From the NCBI GenBank assembly GCA_009746045.1, contig RPFO01000097.1, positions 422,582 to 486,581 of the forward strand: DNA of 64,000 nt, read 5' to 3'. Source of the DNA: Mesostigma viride (lineage: Eukaryota > Streptophyta > Mesostigmatophyceae > Mesostigmatales > Mesostigmataceae). Numbering within the stretch: the first letter of the stretch is position 1; each line of letters starts with the position of its first letter. Positions 20,540-33,500 of the stretch are shown here, one piece after another. A model generated the notes under the pieces. That model had not been told where the DNA came from. It made no database searches and was given only the letters and a program-made list of their open reading frames with translations. The translations under genes and the position numbers were made by a program.

Positions 20540-22603
20540 TCAAAAATCCTCGTCCCCATTATCATCATCTGTGTCATCGAAGACCACGTCGCAGTGGCTC
20601 TGGTCAAATGAGTCCAACACGGCCCTCGTGACTTGCGTGCCCGTAAGGTCGAGAAACGTGAGCTGACGGCAGCATGCCCCAATTGCCATCACACCAAGGT
20701 CAGTCACGTTGACCGTCCTCGGAAAACAAAAACTGCATTCCAGATCCAGCAAGCGAAGATGCAGACACTTTTGTGCGATAGCCATCAGTGCCTGGTCTGT
20801 GATGGGGGTATAACCAGAAAACTCCAAGTGGACCAGCTGCGTTGCAACAGGTCCCTGGAGCATCAAGGCCACGTCCTCATCTGTCATCGAGCTGTTGCGT
20901 GCTCGGAGCCCCCGAAGGCGTGTGCAATTCTGGGCAATTGCTGCCATGCAAACGTGCAGTGGGAAATCGTTGCCTGATATGTCAAGCTCCTCCAAGTGTG
21001 TGCACTGCATGGCAATTGCTCGGAACGCCGGCTCGTCAAAACCGCTCTCGCTAATATTAAAGGCACGAAGCCGGGCGCAGTTACGACCAATGACACTCAT
21101 GCTGACCTCTGTGACACCCCCGTTGCGCGAGCTGATTGTCAACTCTTCTAAGTCGGGGCAGTGCTCACCCACCAGACTCATACCAGCGTCTGTAATGCCG
21201 TCACAACCCCAGAGTTCCAGCCGCCGTAGCCGGGGGCATCCCTGGGCGATCGCAGCTATGCCAACATCTGTCACACGTTCGCAGTTGCCCACATGTAGCG
21301 ACTCCAACTGATGGCATTCCCCCCCCAATGCAACTATCCCCGCGTCAGTGACATCAGGGCAGTAGCTGAGGGACAGGTGGCGCAAACCCTTGCACCGGGC
21401 TGCGAGCTCGAGAATGATTTGGTCGTCCATGTTGCTCGGCCCGCTGCCCATGTCCAGGTGGCGCAAGCGGGGGCACTTCCTGACCACCTCCATCAACGCC
21501 GACGCGGTGATGCGCACAAATTTGAGATCTAAATACTCAAGTTGATTGCAGTGGTCAGCCACCGCCCGAATCCCGGCGTCGGTCCCCACTTCAGAACAGT
21601 TCACGTCCAGGCCCCGCAGCGTCGAGCAGGCTTTGGCAACTGCAATAATGCCGGCGTCTGTCACTCCTTGCAATTCGCACACACCCAGGTACTCGAGTGC
21701 AGGGCACCACTCCGCCAGCATCATCAGGCTCGCATCGGTCACACCCAAACAGTGGCTGACGTCGAGAAGGCGGAGGTCAGTGCAGCGCCGTGCAATCGCA
21801 ATTATTCCTGCATCCGTCACTTCGGTGCAGTCCACCGTCAGCCGCTGCAATCGCCGGCAGCATTGGGCGAGCTGTTTCAGGCTGGCATCTGTCACACTTC
21901 TTCTGGCACTGGCACCCAGCTCCAATAGTCTCGGGCAGTAGTTGGCCACCACAATGATGCTTTCATCCGTCACACTGCAGTGGCTGACATCCAATACTTC
22001 CAACTCCCGGCACGATGAGGCCATGACGGCGAGGGTGATGTCGTCCACGTCTTTGCAGCCCGCCAGGTTGAGGGAGCGCAGACGGCGGCAGTACCCAAGA
22101 CCCAGCAGGGACTGAGAAGGCATCGCGACGGCCTTAAGCGCGTTTGACAGGAAGCTCTTGAGGTCCCACCGGTGCATTTTGTGGCCCCCACGCGGCCAGA
22201 AAGACAGCGTGTGCAGGTTGGGGCATTTTCGGAGCAGCCAGTCCAGCCCGCCTGGCCTGCTGGCCACGTCGTCGATATCTTCCCAGTTCAATTGGGACAG
22301 ACCTTCCAGGGACTCGTCGACGGCGGAAAAGAACGCACAGCATGTCGAGCGCAGCCGGCAGCGCTCCAGCAAGGGAACGGCTCCAAATATCCGGGCGCCA
22401 ACGCCAGGGACGGCCATCACGTGGGCCAGGGTTCCGTGATTAGAGGACCGCGGCGGGCTCTCCATATTTGGAACGGCGTTGGCTACAAGGTTGCCGCCCG
22501 GCTGAGAATATACTATCGATTTGAAGCTGCAAAAATGGAGATCGTGGGATAAAGTTTTGCTAATGACGACGTGGTCGACGACACAAAGTGGTAACGAAGC
22601 CAA
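20540..22603 (-). CDS. Leucine-rich-repeat protein, F-box/AMN1-like (up to 687 aa)
   Basis: An intact, intronless ORF. About eighteen tandem leucine-rich repeats of the cysteine-containing type fill residues about 120-675, with the pattern C..L..LD...C..VTD.GI..IA. This type is found in F-box proteins such as GRR1/FBXL and in AMN1. Before the repeats, residues about 60-105 (MAVPGVGARIFGAVPLLERC, then RLRSTCCAFFSAVDE) look like a divergent F-box, which would bind SKP1 and make this an SCF ubiquitin-ligase substrate receptor. The C-terminus is acidic (FDDTDDDNGDEDF). The Met at 22465 (residue 47, MESPPRSSN) may be the true start, because the first 46 residues are not repeat- or F-box-like. The lack of introns contrasts sharply with the neighbouring gene. 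It is divergent from that gene with about 1.7 kb between them. Confidence 0.88.
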   Translation of the reverse strand: MASLPLCVVDHVVISKTLSHDLHFCSFKSIVYSQPGGNLVANAVPNMESPPRSSNHGTLAHVMAVPGVGARIFGAVPLLERCRLRSTCCAFFSAVDESLEGLSQLNWEDIDDVASRPGGLDWLLRKCPNLHTLSFWPRGGHKMHRWDLKSFLSNALKAVAMPSQSLLGLGYCRRLRSLNLAGCKDVDDITLAVMASSCRELEVLDVSHCSVTDESIIVVANYCPRLLELGASARRSVTDASLKQLAQCCRRLQRLTVDCTEVTDAGIIAIARRCTDLRLLDVSHCLGVTDASLMMLAEWCPALEYLGVCELQGVTDAGIIAVAKACSTLRGLDVNCSEVGTDAGIRAVADHCNQLEYLDLKFVRITASALMEVVRKCPRLRHLDMGSGPSNMDDQIILELAARCKGLRHLSLSYCPDVTDAGIVALGGECHQLESLHVGNCERVTDVGIAAIAQGCPRLRRLELWGCDGITDAGMSLVGEHCPDLEELTISSRNGGVTEVSMSVIGRNCARLRAFNISESGFDEPAFRAIAMQCTHLEELDISGNDFPLHVCMAAIAQNCTRLRGLRARNSSMTDEDVALMLQGPVATQLVHLEFSGYTPITDQALMAIAQKCLHLRLLDLECSFCFPRTVNVTDLGVMAIGACCRQLTFLDLTGTQVTRAVLDSFDQSHCDVVFDDTDDDNGDEDF

Positions 22604-24275
22604 TCGGGAAAAAAAACGGAAAGATCCAGCCAGTGATTGCGTAGAATAAGAGCTGTTTGTTTAGTCTCGTTGCTAGCCCAGCTGCAAGCTGCCAAATAAA
22701 AACTGTCCGCCCCGTGCAACTTACTAGTGCAAAAAAAAACAATGACGGCAGTGTTGCCAGCAGGGAGGCTTAGTCGAGGAAATAATTAGCTGGCTTCAGC
22801 TCGGTTTGCACGATGACCCAATGCCATTACATTGCAGGAATTCACAAGCTACGAAGATTGACGACGTCTTGACGACTTCATCGGCGGCGATGTCTTCCCG
22901 AAAAAGGCCCAGCAGGCTCTGTCTGCCACTGACTTGATGAGTTTATTCCCGCGCCGGTGGTCCGACAGGGTTATTTCCAGGTAAATAGGTGTACGTTGAT
23001 TCCAAATATAGCCAGTAGTTAATCCCTGCTAAGCCTAGGGTATCAAGATGTCAGTGGCTAAAACGGAGCCTTACTAGACCACGGAAGCCACTGGACTTCG
23101 AAGGGGTTGTCATTGGGCATGTGGGTAAAGATCCTGGTTTTGCCCATGAGGTCATGAAAGATCTCAAGTGGGCTGGGCTTATCCTGGTCCGTGCCAGTCC
23201 GACAGGGTTATTTAAGGGGGGAAACAACAACCACAACAGCAAACTACAGCACTACAGTACTGTAGTGGTACAGTATAGCAAACTATCGTGTCGCCACTCG
23301 TCCGGAGTCGGAAGTTCGAACCTGCGCTAAAGCCGCTGGTGGGTTGGTAGATACTATCATAATGAAAGACCAAGTGGCAGTGTGGCACGTTGTGTTGTGT
23401 GGGCGGTTCCGCTTACGGCACTGTAGATAGCAGCTGATGGGAACATGCAGAAAACTTAGCACGTTGTGTTGTTGTTGTGTGGGCGGTTCCGCTTACGGCA
23501 CTGTAGATAGCAGCTGATGGGAACATGCATTGTGTTGTTGTTGTTGTGTCCCACGCCGCACATGGGCAGCAGAGATAGTGGCCGTTTTTAGTATCGGTGG
23601 TACTATCGGGGCACTGTGTCATGGACGGTTGCATCATCGGATACCTGTTCGCGTGAGCTCACAACAAAGTGGCACGTACATTGTACGGATAGTACCACCG
23701 ATACTAAATATATCCGGCCCTCGGCCAATCTGCTGCTGAGTGCTTGACTGCGGCGTTGAGTAATGAGTTGAGTTGAGTTCATTCCCGGTGGTCCCGCGCC
23801 GGTGGCTGACTGCGGCGTGGGACACAACAACCACATCAGTGTACGGTATAGGATTGGGTGCATCAAGGACCATTGTGCCTAGGTCCTAGGAGGAGCTAGG
23901 AGGCTAGGACTGATAATAAATTGATAGGACGCAGAACTGAAGACGTAAAAAAAGCTGGTTGCGAGTTGCGACATACTACAGAACAGACTGCTGACTGCAG
24001 GCAGCCATGTCACTTTCACTGTCGCGCATGAAACGCGGCAAGGTGGTTTTCCCAAGGTGGCAACAACGGGGACTCTACAGCGGGACGGGTGAATTAGCTG
24101 CTATTAGTAAAGTAATCCGCCGATGAGCATGTAATGATCAGCCCGCCACTGTGGCTAGTGAGGCATTGTTGCTTACGGTAGTGAGGCATGCAGTTCACTG
24201 CATGCGCCTCATCGGCCATCCGCTGTTGTTTCGAGGTAACTCGGATACAACTTTTAGTGTCGGCAATGCATTAGG
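22604..24275. promoter_or_regulatory. Divergent intergenic region between LRR and SPX-EXS genes
   Basis: No gene is seen. It must contain the promoters of both divergent genes. A tandem near-duplicate (GCACGTTGTGTTG...GGGAACATGCA) occurs at 23385-23449 and 23459-23529. An exact 21-bp inverted repeat lies at 23587-23607 and 23688-23708. A CCGACAGGGTTATTT word occurs at 22961 and 23199. No clear TATA box could be assigned. Confidence 0.6.
23587..23708. repeat. Inverted repeat with 21-bp perfect arms
   Basis: 23587-23607 is the exact reverse complement of 23688-23708 (core TAGTATCGGTGGTACTATC), with an 80-base loop. It could form a cruciform or a transcribed hairpin, or be the ends of a small fold-back element. 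Confidence 0.85.
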
Positions 24276-27200
24276 ATGGTCGCATTTGGTAAAACACTCA
24301 AGGATGAGCACGTTCCAGAGTGGCGAGAGGCTTACGTGAACTATGAAGCGTTGAAAGCTTGCGTCGACTTGATATCCGAAGCAAGCCAAGGTACGTGTGG
24401 TTTTAGCTGGCTTCTATATTCTATGAAAGCGCTGCATCAGTCCATTTGAATCACTTGCGCTTCAGGCGCGTACTCTTGTTCCGCAACTGCCTCTGAATAT
24501 TGCCCTGTAATGAATCGGAGCGACTGAAACCATGCATGCAACGCTTAGCGTGCAATAATGCAGTAGTATGAACTTGCCACGTATGGTCTTGTTGCCATGG
24601 GAGCGGACCCGACGCTCCAGGAGAACGACGGTCCGCGCCCTCGTTGACTGCTCATGACGAAGAGACAGGGGGGAAATGGCGATTGGTGGAGCCCTCCGGA
24701 TCTGCATCTGTGGCTCCACGCGTGCACGTCTACGAGGCGTTTGGGCGGCACTGGAGCACCGTTGCGTCGTCTTGGCCATGGCAACGTCATCGCCGGTCGT
24801 CCAACCCTGTCTGCCCTGCCATCATGGTACGTGCCAGATGAGCGGTTGAGTATCATCGAGTCTTCCATACACCGATGCTTATTATATTGCCTGAGGGAAC
24901 TCATCAGGGCGTGCTTTAGCGAGGTAAGGGGCAGGGGTCATGTGAGCGGTGCCACGTCATACGTGATGAAGTCGATTGTTGTCATGAAATTGAATGCGTG
25001 GCCCCTGTCTGGTATGGTCACTGTATCGGTCTGGTTTGGTCACTGTAGTGCGTGCTACTACTCCCATCGCCGCCCATGGCGTCTACAAGGCACATCTGAT
25101 CAAGTGAAAAACTAGGTCGTAACACACCTAATTACTAGTCGAGGAAATGCAGTCAAGGGGCTCAGGTGCTTTCAGGGCTCCCTGAGTGGGTCCTTGTGAA
25201 CCGAGAAGTTATCTTTTCTTGGAAGCTTGCCATCCTTGCTTGTAAGGTGAATATGGGAACTAGTGCTGAGGCCGCCGATTCCCTTGGCTGTAGGGGGCCA
25301 AAGAACTTACTGGTAGGGGGCCTCGAGCTCGAGGACTTTGCATTTGGGAGCTATTGGCAAGCGCCATGTCGTCCGATGACTTCGCAGCATGCTACTGTAC
25401 CCCTGGGATGCAAGTCTCGTGCCCACGCGGGGCTAGGGACTGCCCCATTCTATGCCTAGTCTGTGGCCATGTGGAATATCACAAAGGGTGTAACTAACTT
25501 CATCCTATAATGGTACCTGGGAACTCAAGTCACCTGGGCTGCCCATCTTGAACAAGTAGGGAGGAAGGCACCGAACGGGACCAACCGCAGCAGTGGGCAA
25601 GTTGGTGGCTCTTCTCTAGAGTCCAGTGGCCCCTTCATTATCTTGAACGGATGCACTGAGCCCAATTTACCATATAATTGACTATATAGCCCAAAGTTTA
25701 TCATCATTTCCTAAAGAAGTTACTATACAGCCCAAAGTTTATTATCATTTCCTACAGAAGTTTCTTTGTCAAACGCTGTTGAAAATTCCCTATTGCAACG
25801 TTTGCGTTCTTTAGAAGCTTCTATTTTCAACCTCGAGAACGAATCATGGCGGCATCGGGCACAGCCAAGAGGCGCTGGTAGAGACGCCACTGTGATGGTT
25901 TATTTCCACCTAACTGTATTGACCGACTCGTAACTGTTTGGACCACAGCAGAAGATGTGTTTGGCATGCCCAAATTATTATTCCCTTCGGATGGAAGCCC
26001 ACAAGTGCAGTCAACCTATTTGTATCCTTGCCATTGTAGGGCTTGTTATGTGAGCTCCCGTTGAGTTTGGGGGGAAGTAGATGTACCCAGTATTATGTTC
26101 TGTGAAATAATATCTTGATGTTCTAAAAAGCAGGAATTCGTTCACAGTGTGGTATGCAGTTTGTTTTGCCTGCCTGCTATTGTTTGCTGGCCGTGCTCTC
26201 TTGACCAGTTAGCATGGATGATAATGATAATGGGGTTGTGGGTGAACCCTGGCAATGCCCCTAAAACCCCTCAGGCTCCGGGAGAGGCCTTTATATTCTC
26301 CCAAACCGGCTCTAAATGTGTGTGTTCCAAGCCTATCTGTGGGCTCTGGACCATGGGGCAGCCGTACTGCATCCGCTATGAGTCAGCCATGCTTTGCCCA
26401 TGCAGAGAGCCCCTCTTTGCTGAGACGCCATCATGCCCAAGCCATTGCCTAGCCATGATCATCTTCCACCCCATGTCCGCAACTTTGCACAGCTGCTGGA
26501 ATACATGGTGGTGCAGGTGCACCTCAGTTGTGCACCCCGAGTAGGTGGCAGTTTACACCAACCAGTTTACACCAACCACATGCAGGTTGTCGCCTAGAGT
26601 GTATTGAAAAGCATATGCCCCTTCTCAGGGATATGTGTTACATATCCTCCCCACGGAGGTATGTTCTTAATTATTTAATTAATTAATAATGATAATAAAG
26701 AAAAAGTATGAGTATTCGTATTATTATTCTATGTATTTAATGTTCGTTGTGTCAGATAATGATGGCCTGTACTGCAGCCAGATGGTTCCAGCAACAGTCC
26801 CGCTGGCACAGTGGGGTGTTGGGCTCAGGGTGCCCCCCTGCTTTGCTTGATTGATTCACGACCAGACTTTGCTTCATCGATTCACAACCAGGTATTTTAC
26901 GTACAACCCTGTGGCCTGATGAAAAGCTTTGTTTGATCCGGAATGTTACCCCCGGAGCTCCCAGGTGGTCCGAGAGAGCTACTGGCGTGAGAACGGGGGA
27001 AGAGAGGAGCGACTCCGCACCCGATGGAGGACCCGCCAGCACGCATCCCCTACCCACCGTGATGTCAGCGCCAGCTCAGTGAGGCCCACCCCATCGAGGA
27101 GACCGGAGGAACAAGCACAAGAACAAGAACAAGAGCAAGAGCAATTCCAGGAACAGCGTGAGGGACCTGCAGGGGCATCACCCCCTGGCAGCCCGCTGCC

Positions 27201-30200
27201 CCTGGGTGCTCCGGCCGCCCTCTTTGGCAACAATGTCGCGTGGGCGGACGCAGAGGCGGCCTTCTTTCGGAGACTGGACGCGGAGCTGAATAAGGTGGAC
27301 TGCTTCTATCAACGGTGTGTGGGGGGCGGAAGGGGGTGGGGGATTGAGTTGGGCAGGCGAGAAGGCTGGCGGGCGGGCGGGCGGGCGGGCGGGAAGGTCA
27401 GGGGCCGGGGGGTGGGGGAGGGGGCGGCAGGGTGGTGGTGGTGGGGTGCGTGGCCGCCATGTCGCGTGCGAGGGTAGACAAGGCGGACCTGCCCTATTGT
27501 CGGTGCGCAGGGAATGACACGTGGCATCTGCATGATGCCTGTCTGCGCCCAGGGTAAAGGCATGAGAGGCCTCGACGGAATGAAAAGATCAGGGGGGGGT
27601 AGGGAGAGGTGGGGGAGTGGGAGAGGATGAAGGAAGCCTAGGGGAGACATCAGGCTCGGTGAGGGTTGGGAGCTTCTGTCTGTCGACACTTTTTCTGAGC
27701 GTGTTGTTTCCCATCACCCCTTGAACTGGTTGATCGTCTTGTGCCTTCACAATCTGATGACGGATCACGAGACACTTGGCACACGTTCGTCATCCGCTCA
27801 CATCATGCCAAGCTTTTATACTGCGTGTCACTATAGTCCATATGTTGCGTCACTGTCACGCACTAAACATGCACCAGTGGTTGGATGCCTGGTAAGACAG
27901 CTTGGGTGAAGTCACGTAGTTGTTTTTCTAGAGCATGAATGTGCACTCTCTTTCTTTCATCTGTCGAAGTACTCGTATCGACGCTCCCACCCACGCCTCC
28001 ACCCACATACCTGCACTTGCACCTCTCCACATGCCCACCCAACGCCCGCTATCACACACACGCACACTTGTGCGGCTGCCAGCAAGAAGAGGGAGTGCAC
28101 CGAACGCTTCCACCAGATGGAGGAGCAGCTGCAGACGCTGCAGCGGCTGCGACAGGTCCAGGGCGGTTCCCAGGTTGGTGCCCAGGTTTCCCTGGGAGTT
28201 TCCCAGGGTTACGGTGCGGTCCCCTCGTCCTTACTAGCCAACACCGGCACCAGCATCAGCACCCACGCCAGCATGCTGGGGTCCCCATTGTGCGGGTGGA
28301 GCAGGGGTAGGGTGGATGGGCCACCGGCAGTGCTGGCAACTGCCCCTCAGGCGACAGACGCTGGCCCCAGGGTGTCCCTGGTGGAGGGTCCTGGAGGCGC
28401 GTCCACGGCCGCGGTCGGTGCAGGCAGTACATCCATTCTAGATGAGGATGCCAGAAAGTTCGCGGCGGCCATCACAGATGCTGGTGACCACAAGGGCGGT
28501 GACTCCCAGAGAAGAACGGATGCTTGTGACGCGATTGGCTTGGAAGGAGACTGGAAAGGGGCGGCCAGACCTGGGGACCGTCACTTTGACGTGTGTCAGG
28601 GGAACGATGAGATAGCGGATGGGAAGGCACCCTGTCCACCCAACCATGCTATACCAGTCAGCACTGCGGACATTGCCAGCCACCAAAAGGATTGCAGTCA
28701 CCAGGACCTGCGCCCACACCAGCTGCAGGGCGCCCACTCCAGCTATCATACTGGCAGCGCCTCCACACAAAATGGTGACGGTGACCGCGGTAGTCATGGA
28801 GCGCTGCCCCCGGCAAAGGTTTGTCGACGGCAACCGCCACAGCTGGCACGTGCCACCGCGGGGGGGAGCAGGGGGCCTTGGTCACCTGGGTCCTCCCTGG
28901 ACGAGCTCTCCCAGCCGCTCCTGGGGCATCGAGAGGGCAAGGCCTGCCGTGCCGAGGAGGGAGAGGAGGAAGGGGCAGAGAGCAAGGAGGACGAGGAGGA
29001 GGATGGCAAGGAGGAGGTGGGTAAGGGTTGTGCGGGCATGATTTTTATTATGATGATTAATGTTATGATTATTATTGCTGTTATTTTATTATAATTATTA
29101 TCATTATTTTTTTTTTTTTGGCCTTCCTTGAGCTGGCATTTGTGTGTTTCATGCTTAGAGGTCAATGTCTCTGGTTATGTGCTGGCTTGTGGGCCATTGG
29201 TACCTTGGTGGGGTTACAGGCTCGACTGCTATGCGCCTGCACCGTTCTAGTGAGGTTCTTGTGAGTGAGATCGAGCGCGAGGAAACATGCCAACCGTTGT
29301 TGGTGAGCCGCAAGCTAACGCCTCTGCCGGTTCACTTCGTTGCGTTGCCGTGTCGTGGCTGGCCTTAGTTTTTAGTGTACAGTGCGCTTTCCCAACGTAG
29401 GCAGTCTCTTGTCTACATTGTGTTTCTCGGATTATTTACATGTGGGATGCACCCGGGCCCTACTGCTTGGGGGGGAATGCATATTGCCATCACATCGTTT
29501 GTAATCACAACCACGTGTCGCAATATTTCAAACAAGCAATTCTGCCATCAAAATTAAGCATCAGGCTTGTATAATTAATCACACGTTGCATGGCCGCCAG
29601 GCGTTGACACTCCTCTTTCCCTTGTACAATCACCTGTCACCAGCTAATGCGCCCCTTCATTATATATAATGATCATAAATAATGAATTTGATGTATAGAT
29701 CACGTAGTGTTAGATCTCACAGCTCTATGTACCGCCGGCATATGGGGAGTCCTCTCCCTTGGCTCTCACCCACTGACAAGCACGCATCATCGGATGGGAG
29801 CCGCCTTGCGAAGCCGTAGGATATCCTTTTCACCCGGTTGTCCTGCTCACCCTCACAGGTGTTTACCTTCCCCTTCCCCTTGCCCTCCTGCTACCACTAA
29901 TTCGTGCATTGCAGGACCTTGTATTGCAATCATGCGTCACAACGCACAGCTCCACCGCAGGCGTCCACGCTCCCTTTCTTTCCACTAATCAATGCACCGC
30001 ATGAAATATCACATATGACCATCACACGGCTCCACCGCAGGCGTACGCGCTCTCTTTTCCCTCAGGTCTCATCGACGCGCTGCGACGGGGGCGGGGCGTG
30101 CGCAAGCTTGCCCGCGCGCAGGCCATGCTGGAGCTGGCGATTGGAGAGCTGCACTACGCGTTGATGTGCCTGAACAGCTACGGGTGTGTGGGGTTGTGGG

Positions 30201-30488
30201 GGGGGAATGACTTTACGCGCTTGCCCGCTTGCGCTGTAAGGGTGCGCTGTGAGGGTGGGTGGGGTAAAAGAGCGATAGGGGACCCCCCTATGTGTCATCC
30301 TGCAGAGCTGCGGCTGCGTGTGATACTACTGCAGGGAGATGGAACTGCACCACGCACTGGCCTGCTTGAATAGCTACGGGTGGCCAAGAAGTACTGGGGG
30401 GTGGGACTGCATCGTGCTGGCCTGCCTGAACAGCCACTAGTGCGTGGGGTAGCAGTAGGGGACGATCGTGTGTGTGCGTGAGGTTTTT

Positions 30489-30530
<42 letters not shown>

Positions 30531-33500
30531 TGTGTCACTGTGTGTGTGTTTGTGTGTGTTTGTGTGTGTGCGTGTGTGTGCGTGTTTGTTCGTGTGTGTG
30601 TGTGTGTTTGTGTGTCACTGTGTGTGTGCGTGTGTTTGTGTGTTTTCTTGTGTGTGTGTGTGTGCGTGTGTGTGCGTGTTTGTTCGTGTGTGTGTGTGTT
30701 TGTGTGTCACTGTGTGTGTGCGTGTGTTTGTGTGTTTTCTTGTGTGTGTGTGTGTGCGTGTGTGTGCGTGTTTGTTCGTGTGTGTGTGTGTGTTTGTGTG
30801 TCACTGTGTGTGTGCGTGTGTTTGTGTGTTTTCTTGTGTGTGTGTGTGTGCGTGTGTGTGCGTGTTTGTTCGTGTGTGTGTGTGTTTGTGTGTCACTGTG
30901 TGTGTGCGTGTGTTTGTGTGTTTTCTTGTGTGTGTGTGTGTGCTGTGACAGCTGCGGGTGCTTATGGCAGCACAGTCGGCAGGGACGCGGGTCACCGCTA
31001 CGGGTGCGTGGGGTACTGGGAGGGGAACAGCACATCAGGCTTGCCTGCGTGCGCTGTAAGGGTGCGCTGTGAGGGTGCGCGGGGTAAAATATGATGGGCC
31101 ACGGTCTGCCGTTTGCTTGTAACATGCTAGGCGTATGGGTACGCTGATCAATAATAGGGTAAGAGGTTTATCGGTGCATTCTCTGAATAGGACAAGCCTC
31201 AGTCCGCCGTTAACTGCTTGTGACATGCACAGCATCTACAAGCAGGTTGTGCCTGTGACATGCTCCACTTGTGGGTATGCCTGTCATCAGTAGGGAAAGG
31301 GCACGATGCCCTTTCCTTTAAGGGCACGCTTTAAGGGCGCGATGCCCTTTGACGAGCTGAAACACTCCCAGTGGAACTAGAGGGCAGCATGATAGTGGTC
31401 ACCCTGTTTGAAGTTAGCACGGCAGCATGAGTATCACAGCTTCAGCACGTGCGCGGCACATGAAATGCACCGGTGTCAACTCAGCACAACACAAGGTCTT
31501 CATACGCCCCCGGTGGTTGGGTGGATCCATTCCAGCAGATCGCATGCATGCACTGCAGAAAAAGGTTTTAGTCTTAATCCTTTGATTTTTTTAATGTTAA
31601 GGTTCAAGGAACAGCCAGGCTGGCTTTGCTCATGGTCTGCTTGCCTACTTGCTGCCCCGATTGCTGCACGCCATGTCGGGCCGGCAGGTACCTGAACGCG
31701 CTGGCGATTGCCAAGATCCTCAAGAAGCACGACAAGGTGAGTTTGGGGGGGGGGGGGGGGGGCGGAAGGGAATAGGGACCATGTGCTCAGAAGCACCGCG
31801 GGAGCTTGTTTGTCAATCTAATTGCCTAGGTCCTCAGGAAGCACAGCAACGTGAGGTCACTCTACGGGTGGGTTACAGACCGTTAGACCATAAGCACCAT
31901 GGGATGTGCTTAGGGCCTTTACGCCTTGAGCGTTTGTTGGGAATCCACAGGAGGGTCATCTGGCGGAGCGGACTAGGCAGTGGGTGCATGGGGATGATGG
32001 GCCGGTGGTGATCGGCCAGCTGTCGGGACTGCATGTGGCGCGTGAGACTATCACCGTTGTGCCTTTGTTTTGTGATACATCAGTAGAGCTAGTAGGACAA
32101 AGGTTTAGGTTGAGATTGATATTGATGTTCATCAGTATTCATGTCGTACAGTGGCTTCGATTAGAGATAAGTATTTTGATAGAAACTCACGAGTCAGTAT
32201 TGAGCATGTTCATTGTACAACCTCGTCCTCGTCCTGATCATCACAGACGGTGCCCTGCCTTTCGTAGTGTGTCAGCTAAGGTGGGGGCCGGGAATATGGA
32301 CGGTCCGTTCGCAGAAATACGAGCAGAAAGACAACGTGTCTGGCCTATGTGGTTGCGCTCGTCTGGCTTTCTGGGCTTGCGTGTGCCAGGTGGCGGGCTG
32401 GTGCGCCCTCGAGCCGTACCTGGATGCCGTGCGCCAAGCGGAGTTCGCGAGCTCGACAGAGGTATACGCGGCATCCACACCCACTGTGTAATAACACGTG
32501 CATGCGGTCAAGATGGTGCATGGATGCTGCCATGTTACAGGGCGTGGAAATGGAGTAATTAAGTTGCACAGTGACAGCGTTGAAATGGGCTGACCTTGAG
32601 ATGCTTGGAATATGCTTTGCAGCGAGAGTGCGGCCCCGGGCCGTGTCCCTGGACCCACTCTGCGGATGCAGGCATCAACAACCTGTTGAAGTTATTTTTC
32701 ATGCTTGTGTTAGTGTCTGTCATTTATTTTTAATGTGTGTGTTGGTGTCTGTCTGCCAGATACTGATGCATGGGGCGCTCCTGCCCCGTTAGCTAGCTAG
32801 GTGCCAAGTAGCCTTGGCAGCCCTCCATGCAGCCCGGTGACTCCCTTTGCCCGTTCCCCCCCCTACCCCTACCCCTACCCCATATCCCCTTCTCCTCTAC
32901 CCTTCTTTCCGCTCCCATTCTTCCTTCTTCCTCCCTGTCTTGCTGCATGCCCATTCCCGCATGCAGGCCATACATCTTCAAGGTTGAATTGCATGTCTTG
33001 GCTGTGCTCTGCTCGGACCCGTGACGGTGCTCATCGTGTCTTGGTGCTCTGGCTCAGCCGGTGACGGTGCTTTGGCTCTGCATGCATGCCTACCCCAAAT
33101 CATAGCCAAGTCATTTATCCTGCAATGGCAGATCTTGATGCAGGTGTCAGGAGCCGAGCGGCAAAAGGATTTCTGCAAATATTTAACTAACTCCTTGCTG
33201 GGCCCATCATGTCCTTGCCCTTGCTGGATGCCCAGGGGAAAGTTCAAGGTTGTATTATGGGACGAGTGCTGGGCCCCAGCATGGTGACAAAGCCAACTTG
33301 ATGATGGTTTGTACGATGATTTTGATGGTGTGGCTAAGGCCCCGCTACAAAGCCTAGCACACATGTATTGTAATAAAGATTGTTTCTCATGATAGGGGTT
33401 GGTACTCCCATTGCCCAAAGCTATTAATCAACCATATCCCCCTCTAGTGACTAAATGGTTGCATGGGGCATGATGCAGACGATATTCGTAGCTTCCGTGT

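Noticed and set aside
20633-22552. Plus-strand ORFs opposite the LRR gene
   Set aside because: Antisense shadows of the repetitive LRR coding sequence, without domain similarity.
30468-31125. Cys-Val-rich and Thr-His-rich ORFs
   Set aside because: Translation of the GT minisatellite in intron 4.
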